5,179 nucleotides of DNA from the NCBI GenBank assembly GCA_028715865.1, contig JAQUQY010000115.1, positions 1 through 5,179 on the forward strand, read 5' to 3'. Source of the stretch: Syntrophales bacterium. GTDB taxonomy: Bacteria; Desulfobacterota; Syntrophia; Syntrophales; UBA2210. Under the pieces are notes generated by a model, which was not told the DNA's origin, made no database searches, and saw nothing but the letters and a program-made list of their open reading frames with translations. The translations under genes and the position numbers were made by a program. Within the stretch, counting starts at the first letter, position 1; each line of letters opens with the position of its first letter. This document shows, in pieces, positions 1-5,179 of the stretch.

Positions 1-1
1 A

Positions 2-925
2 AAACTTCGTCCGGACTTCAAATTCAGCCATCCAGGAGTCAGAAAAATCGGCATCCTGATGCTTCCAGCCGTGTTCGGCTCCGCTGTTTACCAGCTCAAC
101 ATTTTCGTAGGAACGCTTCTGGCTTCTTTTCTTCCCACGGGAAGTGTTTCCTATCTTTATTACGCCGACCGTGTAGTTCAGCTTCCCCTCGGTGTTTTCG
201 CGATAGCCGTGGGGACGGCAGCCCTGCCAACTCTATCTCAGTATGCGGCGCTGAAGGATTACGAAGAGCTGAAAAGAACCCTGTCATTTTCATTAAGGAT
301 TATTCTCTTTGTCACCATTCCATGCATGATAGCCCTTTTCGTGCTGAGAGTTCCCATAATATCGGTTCTTTTCCAACATGGGAAATTCGATACCTTTTCA
401 ACCGCGAGAACAGCGGACGCCCTTTTCTTTTACGCTGTTGGACTCTGGGCCTTTTCGGGCGTCAAGGTTATTGTGTCGGCTTTTTACGCCCTCAAGGATA
501 CGGCAACGCCCGTGAAGATTGCCTTTTGCGCTTTCATCGTAAACGTAATCGCGAGTCTCCTGCTCATGGGCCCTCTGGCCCATGGAGGGCTGGCCCTGGC
601 CATATCCATAGCTTCATCCGTAAACGTCGTCGTACTCTGCCTCGTTTTAAGAAGGAAAATCGGTTCATTCCTGGACAGGGAATTCACCGTATCCATAATC
701 CGCTGCCTCCTTGCCTCCATAGTCATGGGGGGCCTGATGGCGGGACTGCTTTTCCTCATGGGATGGGACGTCAACAATCCCCTTTCCGCGCGGCTGGCCA
801 TGCTTGTCGCAACCATATTGACAGGAATGGCAGCCTTTATTTTCTCTTCTCTTGTCCTTGGGAGTGTCGAAATGAAAGTGCTTAGCGACAGAATCCTGAA
901 AATCCTCCCCAAGAGAACCCGATAG
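2..925 (+). CDS. murJ: Lipid II flippase MurJ (MviN family), C-terminal part, 5' end outside window
   Basis: MurJ moves undecaprenyl-linked peptidoglycan precursor (lipid II) across the inner membrane. The reading frame is open from the first complete codon at position 2, so the ATG at 59 is internal and the true start lies upstream. About 307 residues are visible of the 510-530 usual for the family. They contain about eight hydrophobic helices, matching TM7-TM14 of the 14-TM MOP-superfamily fold. Recognisable family segments are PGVRKIGILMLPAVFGSAVY at the left edge, then QLPLGVFAIAVGTAALPTLS, LFQHGKFD, and AFYALKDTATPVK. The protein ends in a short basic tail (KILPKRTR) and stops with TAG at 923-925. 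No strong terminator follows, and serS begins 119 bp later on the same strand. Family assignment is firm from these motifs. O-antigen or polysaccharide flippases share the fold but lack the PLGVF...LPTLS block. Confidence 0.93.
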   Translation, partial: KLRPDFKFSHPGVRKIGILMLPAVFGSAVYQLNIFVGTLLASFLPTGSVSYLYYADRVVQLPLGVFAIAVGTAALPTLSQYAALKDYEELKRTLSFSLRIILFVTIPCMIALFVLRVPIISVLFQHGKFDTFSTARTADALFFYAVGLWAFSGVKVIVSAFYALKDTATPVKIAFCAFIVNVIASLLLMGPLAHGGLALAISIASSVNVVVLCLVLRRKIGSFLDREFTVSIIRCLLASIVMGGLMAGLLFLMGWDVNNPLSARLAMLVATILTGMAAFIFSSLVLGSVEMKVLSDRILKILPKRTR

Positions 926-978
926 AGAGTACTTTCGCGAAGGCAATTTCTATCCCGATTCCCCCAGGGACAAAGGTG

Positions 979-1005
979 TTGACTTGAAAATACCTAAATG
1001 ATAGT
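979..1005 (+). promoter_or_regulatory. Weak candidate sigma70-type promoter for serS
   Basis: TTGACT at 979-984 matches five of six positions of the -35 consensus. The best downstream -10 candidate is GATAGT at 1000-1005, a four-of-six match with a short 15-bp spacer. The surrounding 985-1030 stretch is AT-rich compared with the coding DNA on either side, as expected of a promoter region. The poor spacing and weak -10 make this tentative; serS could instead be read through from murJ. Confidence 0.3.
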
Positions 1006-1044
1006 GAAGACAATCCTATAACTAAAGAATAACAGGGTAAACTT

Positions 1045-2325
1045 ATGCTTGATCTAAAGTTCGTACGCGCGAATCTTGATTTTGTGGCCCGCAAACAGAG
1101 TGAACGAGGAAGCGATATCGACATCGAATCCTTTTCCTCTCTGGAGCAGAAACGTCGTGACATTCTACAGGAAGTGGAAGCGCTCAGGAGCGAACGAAAC
1201 ACAGTTTCCAAGGAAGTGGGCACCCTCAAAAAAAGTGGTAGCGACGCGGCTGATCTCATAGCCAAAATGGGAGCTGTATCGGCCAGGATCAAGGAGCTTG
1301 AAGAGTCGCTTAAGGCCGTGGAGGGGGAGCTCCATAATATGATGCTGGTGATCCCCAACATTCCGCACGATTCGGTCCCCTTCGGCCGGGGAAGCGAAGA
1401 CAACCCCGTGGTACGAACCTGGGGTGAAAAGCCGACCTTTGATTACGATCCGAAACCACACTGGGAGCTGGGTGAAAATCTGGGCATTCTTGATTTCGGC
1501 AGGGCAGCCAAAATCGCGGGAGCCCGCTTCGCCGTCTACCAGGGGCAGGGAGCCAGATTGGAGCGAGCCCTGATCAATTTCATGCTGGATCTCCACACAG
1601 AGGTTCATGGCTACCGGGAAGTGATGACGCCCTTCATGGTTAATCGTGAAAGCATGCAAGGTACTGGTCAGTTGCCCAAGTTCGAAGAGGATCTTTTCAA
1701 GGTGTCGGGAACCAACTATTTCCTTATACCCACGGCGGAAGTGCCGGTGACGAACCTTCACGCCGACGAGATCATGGACGAAAAGGACCTGACCCTTAAG
1801 TATGTTTCCTGGTCGGCCTGTTTTCGCGCGGAGGCGGGATCTTACGGCAAGGACACCCGGGGGCTTATACGGCAGCATCAGTTTAATAAAGTTGAGCTCG
1901 TGAAGTTCGCCAGGCCTGAGGATTCCTACGATGAACTGGAATCGCTGACGCTTAACGCCGAAGAAGTGCTGAGGAGGCTGGGCATACCTTACCAGACTGT
2001 GACGCTCTGCACGGGAGACCTGGGGTTTTCCTCAGCCAAAACCTATGACATAGAGGCCTGGATGCCCGGCCAGGAAGCCTACCGTGAAATATCCTCATGC
2101 AGCAATTTCGAGGATTACCAGGCAAGGCGGGCAGGGATAAGGTTCAGGCGCGGGGACACCTCTAAAGTTGAGCATGTGCACACTCTTAACGGATCAGGGC
2201 TTGCCGTGGGAAGAACCTTCGTGGCGGTACTTGAGAACTTCCAGCAGGGGGACGGCAGTATAGCTGTACCCGAGGTTCTAATTCCATACATGAATGGAGT
2301 TGACAGGATAAGCCTCCTTCAGTAG
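1045..2325 (+). CDS. serS: Seryl-tRNA synthetase (class II)
   Basis: It charges tRNA-Ser with serine (and tRNA-Sec, if present) in the cytoplasm, via seryl-adenylate. At 426 residues it is full length for bacterial SerRS. The start fits the family N-terminus MLDLKFVRAN, preceded by a modest AGGGT ribosome-binding site at 1034-1038. Residues ~30-100 form the charged antiparallel coiled-coil arm that grips the long variable arm of tRNA-Ser. The class II core follows: motif 1 around 190-200 (REVMTPFMVN), the TAE serine-site segment at 230-232, motif 2 at about 257-285 (CFRAEAGSYGKDTRGLIRQHQF, with Arg261 and Glu263), the SSCSNFEDYQARR segment at 350-362, and motif 3 at 381-398 (LNGSGLAVGRTFVAVLEN, with Arg390). 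All key residues are present, so it should be active. Two tRNA-Ser genes start 59 bp downstream on the same strand, making co-transcription of enzyme and substrate plausible. Confidence 0.98.
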   Translation: MLDLKFVRANLDFVARKQSERGSDIDIESFSSLEQKRRDILQEVEALRSERNTVSKEVGTLKKSGSDAADLIAKMGAVSARIKELEESLKAVEGELHNMMLVIPNIPHDSVPFGRGSEDNPVVRTWGEKPTFDYDPKPHWELGENLGILDFGRAAKIAGARFAVYQGQGARLERALINFMLDLHTEVHGYREVMTPFMVNRESMQGTGQLPKFEEDLFKVSGTNYFLIPTAEVPVTNLHADEIMDEKDLTLKYVSWSACFRAEAGSYGKDTRGLIRQHQFNKVELVKFARPEDSYDELESLTLNAEEVLRRLGIPYQTVTLCTGDLGFSSAKTYDIEAWMPGQEAYREISSCSNFEDYQARRAGIRFRRGDTSKVEHVHTLNGSGLAVGRTFVAVLENFQQGDGSIAVPEVLIPYMNGVDRISLLQ

Positions 2326-2327
2326 AC

Positions 2328-2341
2328 TCCGCCGATGCGGA
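2328..2341 (+). terminator. Short hairpin after serS, weak terminator candidate
   Basis: TCCGC (2328-2332) pairs with GCGGA (2337-2341) around a CGAT loop, starting three bases after the serS stop codon. The stem is only 5 bp and is followed by ATTTC rather than a T-run, so it is at best a leaky terminator or a processing/attenuation hairpin. No convincing promoter is visible between it and the first tRNA gene, which favours read-through from serS. Confidence 0.25.
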
Positions 2342-2384
2342 ATTTCAATAAGCAAGGGGGATTCTACATAAAAATGACAATACC

Positions 2385-2470
2385 GGAGGGATGGCCGAGT
2401 GGTCGAAGGCGGCGGTCTTGAAAACCGTTAGGCGAAAGTCTCGCGGGTTCGAATCCTGCTCCCTCCGCCA
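2385..2470 (+). tRNA. tRNA-Ser (anticodon UGA)
   Basis: An 86-nt class II tRNA. The acceptor GGAGGGA (2385-2391) pairs with TCCCTCC (2460-2466), followed by discriminator G and an encoded CCA. The anticodon stem GCGGT/ACCGT (last pair G-T) closes a CTTGAAA loop, with anticodon TGA at 2419-2421; it reads UCA and probably UCG by wobble. A long variable arm (2429-2442) and discriminator G73 are serine identity features recognised by SerRS. The T stem GCGGG/CCTGC encloses TTCGAAT. It is the first of three clustered tRNA genes. Confidence 0.98.
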
Positions 2471-2493
2471 GAATATTCAGCAGGAAAAGCAGC

Positions 2494-2587
<94 letters not shown>

Positions 2588-2612
2588 TACTTATAACCAT
2601 AAGATAAACCAT

Positions 2613-2689
<77 letters not shown>

Positions 2690-2698
2690 GTTAAAACG

Positions 2699-2733
2699 AG
2701 GGGTTAGGCAAACTGCTTAACCCCTTTACTTTT
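2699..2733 (+). terminator. Intrinsic terminator after the tRNA cluster, possibly bidirectional
   Basis: GGGGTTAGGC (2700-2709) pairs with GCTTAACCCC (2715-2724) around an AAACT loop, with one G-T pair; A2699-T2725 can extend the stem. It is followed by TTTACTTTT. It begins 10 nt after the tRNA-Arg CCA end, so it plausibly ends the serS-tRNA transcript. On the opposite strand the same hairpin is followed, after three bases, by GTTTTAACT, so it could also stop transcripts from the convergent two-component operon. Confidence 0.85.
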
Positions 2734-2736
2734 GCT

Positions 2737-2756
2737 TTGCTACCCTATTGCTACCC
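2737..2756 (+). repeat. Two direct copies of TTGCTACCC, 11-bp period
   Basis: TTGCTACCC occurs at 2737-2745 and again at 2748-2756, separated by TA, immediately beyond the tRNA-Arg terminator. One repeat period is about one helical turn, so two bound proteins would sit on the same DNA face. Short direct repeats next to a tRNA 3' end are typical of tyrosine-recombinase arm or core sites, but no integrase gene is visible, so the role is inferred only. Confidence 0.6.
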
Positions 2757-2955
2757 GTCGAGATTGTCTTTTGTCATCTTGGGTGATCTTTGTGACAATT
2801 CCGGATTGGTTGTCGGTTACACCTAACAATGCGCAACATCGGACCGCTACTAAATTGAGTATTACCAATGAAAAGCTCTATGTCTGTATAGTTCCTGTTG
2901 GTGGGGCGATAATTTGCCGTCGGCCTCTCATAAGAGGGCCTTGAAGAAGACCTGC
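2757..2955. other. Gene-free intergenic stretch between convergent units
   Basis: About 200 bp between the tRNA terminator/repeat block and the stop codon of the 128-aa receiver gene. I see no gene with a ribosome-binding site or a recognisable product in any frame. The composition is more AT-rich than the flanking genes. It contains an inverted repeat, TTGTCA (2771-2776) / TGACAA (2793-2798), with a 16-nt spacer, and a hairpin near the right end (2922-2940). It may be plain spacer or a decayed remnant of an integrated element. Confidence 0.5.
2922..2940 (-). terminator. Hairpin downstream of the receiver operon, weak terminator candidate
   Basis: On the + strand GGCCTCT (2922-2928) pairs with AGAGGGCC (2933-2940) around a CATA loop, with one bulged base. 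It lies 15 bp past the stop codon of the last gene of the minus-strand operon, a sensible place for a terminator, but there is no T-run after it on either strand. It could instead protect the mRNA 3' end, with true termination further on at the 2699-2733 hairpin. Confidence 0.35.
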
Positions 2956-3342
2956 TCAGCGCGCAGTTCCCTCCAGCAGGGTATTGATTTTCACCAGGAG
3001 GTCGTCCATGTCGATGGGCTTGGGAATAAACAGCCTGTTACCAATGTACCCATCGGAGTCCAGCATTTCCGACTGACTGACTATGGCCGTCACGAAGATA
3101 ATGGGTATAGTGCGGGTCAGGGGATGCTCCAACAGTTCCTCCGCCACCTCGGTGCCCGACATGTCGGGCATGATGATATCAAGAAGAATGAGGTCGGGAC
3201 GCTCCTTCTTGGCCAGTTTGAGTCCGTCTGTTCCATCGGTGGCGGTGAAAACCTCAAAGTCCCCCAAGGCCTCCAGGTTTTTTTTCAGAACACGGCACAG
3301 GTCCGGTTCATCGTCGATAATCAATAGTTTCTTCACTGCCAT
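2956..3342 (-). CDS. Single-domain response regulator (CheY-like receiver), 128 aa
   Basis: A stand-alone receiver domain with no DNA-binding or enzymatic output; the whole 128 residues are used by the domain. Conserved residues are present: acidic pair Asp10-Asp11 (IIDDEPD), phospho-acceptor Asp55 (LLDIIMPDMSG), Thr85 (FVTA) and Lys108 (IPKPID). It should therefore accept phosphate, presumably from the kinase encoded two genes upstream. The stretch after Thr85 (SQSEMLDSDGYIGNRLF) does not match the common GADDYL consensus before the KP motif, so the alpha4-beta5 surface, the usual partner-contact face, is unusual. The ATG start is fixed by a strong AAAGGAGG site 6 nt upstream. It is the last gene of the operon, 35 bp after the 121-aa receiver gene. 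Partner and output are unknown; a phosphorelay intermediate, phosphate sink or protein-binding regulator are all possible. Confidence 0.93.
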   Translation of the reverse strand: MAVKKLLIIDDEPDLCRVLKKNLEALGDFEVFTATDGTDGLKLAKKERPDLILLDIIMPDMSGTEVAEELLEHPLTRTIPIIFVTAIVSQSEMLDSDGYIGNRLFIPKPIDMDDLLVKINTLLEGTAR

Positions 3343-3348
3343 GGCTAA

Positions 3349-3356
3349 CCTCCTTT
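3349..3356 (-). promoter_or_regulatory. Strong Shine-Dalgarno for the 128-aa receiver
   Basis: On the minus strand AAAGGAGG ends 6 nt before the ATG at 3342-3340. It is a near-perfect match to the anti-SD and settles the start at MAVKKLL rather than at a later codon. It is stronger than the site in front of the 121-aa receiver. Confidence 0.85.
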
Positions 3357-3377
3357 GTTACTCTGCCAGCGGGATTG

Positions 3378-3743
3378 TTATGGCGCAAGACTTATTTTTT
3401 CCCGCAGTATTGTGTCCAGATCATCAAAATCGAAGGGTTTAAGGATATAGCCGTCGGCGCCGGCCTGGCGCGCAAGTTCATTCACCTGGTCATCGATGAC
3501 GCCGGTTACCATGAGGACCACAGTTTCGGGGTCCATGGCCTTTATTTCCTTGAGTACATCAATGCCTCCCATACCGGGCATGATGATGTCAAGCAGCACC
3601 GCATCAGGACGGACCGTTCGCACCTTGCTGATGGCCTCGACGCCATCGGAAGCCGTAAAAACGTCATATTCCCGGGAAGACAGGAATCCTGTCAGGAGCC
3701 TGAGGATCTCAGGTTCATCATCGACGACGAGTATGCGCTTCAT
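3378..3743 (-). CDS. Single-domain response regulator (CheY-like receiver), 121 aa
   Basis: A stand-alone receiver domain running MKRILVVDDEPEIL to EKISLAP with no output domain. The active-site set is complete: Asp8-Asp9, phospho-acceptor Asp52 (LLDIIMPGMGG), Thr80 (LMVTG) and Lys102 (YILKPFDFDDL). Ala94-Gly95-Ala96-Asp97-Gly98-Tyr99 is the usual loop before the KP motif, with Tyr99 at the switch aromatic position. The start is supported by AAAGGAG 4 nt upstream. The gene begins 15 bp after the kinase stop codon, so the two are almost certainly co-transcribed and this is the likely direct phosphorylation partner. Receivers of this type commonly follow PAS kinases in deltaproteobacterial genomes; without an output domain its target cannot be named from sequence. 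Confidence 0.94.
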   Translation of the reverse strand: MKRILVVDDEPEILRLLTGFLSSREYDVFTASDGVEAISKVRTVRPDAVLLDIIMPGMGGIDVLKEIKAMDPETVVLMVTGVIDDQVNELARQAGADGYILKPFDFDDLDTILREKISLAP

Positions 3744-3747
3744 ATCG

Positions 3748-3754
3748 CTCCTTT
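3748..3754 (-). promoter_or_regulatory. Shine-Dalgarno for the 121-aa receiver
   Basis: On the minus strand AAAGGAG lies 4 nt before the ATG at 3743-3741, inside the 15-bp gap after the kinase stop (TAA, 3761-3759). The short spacing is slightly below optimal but the match is good and it fixes the start at MKRILVV. Confidence 0.75.
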
Positions 3755-3758
3755 CCCA

Positions 3759-5177
3759 TTATTTTTCCTGCTGCTGCATTTCTTCCTGTACGGGGAGTTC
3801 GATAAAAAAGGAAGCCCCTCCCCACTCGTTGTTTTCAGCCCAGATTCGTCCGCCGTGCTGACTGATGATGCCGTGGGCTATGGAAAGTCCCATGCCCGTT
3901 CCCTTTCCCTGGTCCCGGGTGGTATAGAAGGGCTCAAAGATTCTCTGGAGCTCCTTCTCCAGGATCCCCGTTCCCCGGTCGGCCACGACGATTCGTGCGT
4001 GAGAACCCTCTTCCGTGTCGACGCGCTGTGACCGAATGGCCAGGAACTTCTCGTCCTTTCCCTCCATGGCAACCATGGCGTTTGATAACAGGTTGATGAG
4101 CACCTGTTCTATTTTCCCTCGATCAAGGACAACCGGCGGTATCGACGCGTCATACCTCACATCGGTCACAACACCTTCAATCTTCATCTGTGACGCATAC
4201 ATCTGCATCACCCGGGCGATGACATCGTTGACGTTTTCCAGCGCCATGGCGTCCTTCGTCGCCCGTGCGAACTGCTTCAGGTTATCGGCGATGGCAACGA
4301 TCCGTCGAATCTGTTCCATGCAGACGTCAAGCTCTTCCCGGGCCTCCCGGGGGATGGTCCCCATCCTCTTGAGGGTCTGCAGTTCCAGGGAAATGATACC
4401 CACGGGGTTCAGAATTTCGTGGGCCACCCCTGCCGATATGCGGCTCAGGGAGGTCATCTTTTCCGATTGCTGCAGCCGAGACTCAAGGTTTTTGCGCTCC
4501 GTTTCGTTACGGAAAGATTCAATGGCCCCGATGACGTTCCCCTCCGTGTCTCGAAGCGCCGATGCCGTGGCGGTCAGATAAACACCTCGTTCCGGCAAGG
4601 CGGGCGTGAGGGCTTCCGCGAAAAGGACATCCCCATGCCGGTAGATGCGGGTATGGTCTGTGTGGCCCTCAAGTTCGGGATGGAGGGCTATGTCGATGAG
4701 CATGGGCCGCCTTTCCCTGTAAAAAGGAAGGGCGTATTCATGGTCGCTCTTGCCCAGCATATCCCCGGCCGGAACTCCGGTAAGATTCACTATGGCCTTG
4801 TTCCAGGCAATGATGGTTCCCTTCTGATCGATGACCATGGTGGCGTCGGGAAGAAAATCAATTATATCAGACAGCCTCTTTTCGCTTTCACGAAGAGCCT
4901 CCTCGGCTTGCTTGCGGTCGGTATTGTCCCTGATGCACTCAATGGTGCCTACTAAATTGCCCTCTAAATCATGGAGAAGCGAAGCTGTGGCTGACAAATG
5001 CACATTACCCCGGGGCAAATAAGGGGCATATGATTCCCCGAAAAGAATATTTCCCATTCTTTTAATGGTCGTGTATGTCTTTTCCAGTTCCGGATCCACC
5101 TCAAAGGCGAGGTCCACCAGAATGGGCCTCCTCTCGCCGTAGAAGGGGAGCGAGTACTCATAATCACCCCTGCCTAA
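3759..5177 (-). CDS. PAS-domain sensor histidine kinase, C-terminal part, 5' end outside window
   Basis: A cytoplasmic-type histidine kinase that should autophosphorylate and pass phosphate to the receivers downstream. The frame is open to the window edge, so the GTG at 5117-5115 is not the start; 472 residues are visible. Numbering from that GTG: the tail of one PAS domain runs to ~69, with LGRGDYEYSLPFYGERRP just upstream; a second full PAS domain spans ~80-209 (IIDFLPDATMVIDQKGTI...LGKSDHEYALPFYRERRP). A short coiled linker (ERKNLESRLQQSEKMTSL) follows. HisKA then carries the H-box VAHEILNPVG, with phospho-acceptor His233 (codon at 4421-4419). HATPase_c shows the N-box (NLLSNAMVAM), G1 (ADRGTGI), F-box (IFEPFYTT) and G2 (GKGTGMGLSIAHG). 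No transmembrane helix is visible, so the signal is probably intracellular, though the missing N-terminus could change that. The ligand is unknown. The NtrB-like H-box reads HEILNP instead of the usual HEIRNP. Confidence 0.95.
   Translation of the reverse strand, partial: LGRGDYEYSLPFYGERRPILVDLAFEVDPELEKTYTTIKRMGNILFGESYAPYLPRGNVHLSATASLLHDLEGNLVGTIECIRDNTDRKQAEEALRESEKRLSDIIDFLPDATMVIDQKGTIIAWNKAIVNLTGVPAGDMLGKSDHEYALPFYRERRPMLIDIALHPELEGHTDHTRIYRHGDVLFAEALTPALPERGVYLTATASALRDTEGNVIGAIESFRNETERKNLESRLQQSEKMTSLSRISAGVAHEILNPVGIISLELQTLKRMGTIPREAREELDVCMEQIRRIVAIADNLKQFARATKDAMALENVNDVIARVMQMYASQMKIEGVVTDVRYDASIPPVVLDRGKIEQVLINLLSNAMVAMEGKDEKFLAIRSQRVDTEEGSHARIVVADRGTGILEKELQRIFEPFYTTRDQGKGTGMGLSIAHGIISQHGGRIWAENNEWGGASFFIELPVQEEMQQQEK
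4491..4757 (-). repeat. PAS internal repeat, copy 2
   Basis: Encodes 89 residues from LGKSDHEYALPFY to SFRNETERK, directly before the dimerisation helices of the kinase. It is the partner of copy 1 at 4911-5177. Because it abuts HisKA, it is the copy most likely to transmit the signal to the catalytic core. Confidence 0.85.
4911..5177 (-). repeat. PAS internal repeat, copy 1
   Basis: Encodes 89 residues from LGRGDYEYSLPFY to CIRDNTDRK. Aligned with copy 2 (4491-4757) it matches at LG..DxEYxLPFYxERRPxLxD, PELE, LF.E...P.LP, HLSATAS/YLTATAS and EGN..G.IE. The two copies are the same length and offset by exactly 420 bp (140 codons), indicating tandem duplication of a PAS-plus-linker unit within the kinase gene, followed by divergence. 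Confidence 0.85.
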
Positions 5178-5179
5178 AA

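Noticed and set aside
322..885. A 187-codon + strand frame and a 142-codon minus frame (484-912) overlapping murJ
   Set aside because: Both are out-of-frame shadows of a clear membrane-protein gene and are not hydrophobic or motif-bearing themselves.
934..941. Palindrome TTCGCGAA after the murJ stop, considered as a terminator or operator
   Set aside because: It is only 8 bp, has no loop and no T-run; a chance palindrome is the simplest reading.
1165..1878. A 237-codon minus-strand open frame antisense to serS
   Set aside because: serS is complete with all class II motifs on the other strand; the antisense frame has no recognisable feature.
2740..2877. A 45-codon minus-strand open frame ending inside the TTGCTACCC repeats, considered as an integrase C-terminal remnant
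   Set aside because: The stretch (with GIVTKITQDDKRQSRR) is basic but carries none of the tyrosine-recombinase catalytic motifs and has no clear start; a stop codon closes it at 2878-2880.
2732..2944. A 70-codon + strand open frame in the intergenic region
   Set aside because: It starts inside the T-tract of the tRNA terminator, has no ribosome-binding site and no recognisable motif.
3375..4031. A 218-codon + strand open frame antisense to the kinase and 121-aa receiver
   Set aside because: The minus-strand genes in the same place have complete, conserved motifs; the antisense frame shows only mirrored composition, with no domain and no ribosome-binding site.
4015..4955. Two long + strand open frames (4015-4581 and 4419-4955) antisense to the kinase
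   Set aside because: They overlap the PAS, HisKA and HATPase coding sequence, are low-complexity in amino acid content (Ser/Arg-rich in the first) and have no recognisable motif.

Overview
The window looks like ordinary chromosomal DNA from a Gram-negative bacterium, most likely a deltaproteobacterium in the older sense (a Syntrophales- or Desulfobacterota-type organism). That placement is an inference from the MurJ and SerRS sequence style, the soluble multi-PAS histidine kinase paired with stand-alone receiver proteins, and CCA-encoding tRNA genes; no marker here fixes the taxon.

Left part, + strand. The window opens inside murJ (lipid II flippase, C-terminal part only, ends at 925). A 119-bp gap with a weak candidate promoter leads to a complete serS (1045-2325), seryl-tRNA synthetase. 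It is followed 59 bp later by a tRNA cluster: tRNA-Ser(UGA), tRNA-Ser(GCU) and tRNA-Arg(ACG), all with encoded CCA ends. The synthetase therefore sits directly upstream of two of its own substrate tRNAs. A 10-bp-stem terminator follows tRNA-Arg.

Middle, 2734-2955. About 220 bp of gene-free, relatively AT-rich DNA begins with two direct copies of TTGCTACCC at an 11-bp period, just beyond the tRNA-Arg 3' end and terminator. Its position is compatible with an old tyrosine-recombinase attachment or arm region, but no integrase is visible.

Right part, - strand, convergent with the left part. A two-component operon is read from right to left: a soluble PAS-PAS-HisKA-HATPase histidine kinase (N-terminus outside the window), then after 15 bp a 121-aa single-domain receiver, then after 35 bp a 128-aa single-domain receiver. 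Both receivers keep the acidic pocket, phospho-acceptor Asp, Thr and Lys, and neither has an output domain. The output presumably goes through protein-protein contact or a phosphorelay to partners not seen here. The kinase carries an internal repeat of its PAS module with a period of exactly 140 codons.

I found no clearly novel system. The observations most worth checking are the serS-tRNA linkage, the repeats next to tRNA-Arg, and the one-kinase/two-receiver branch.
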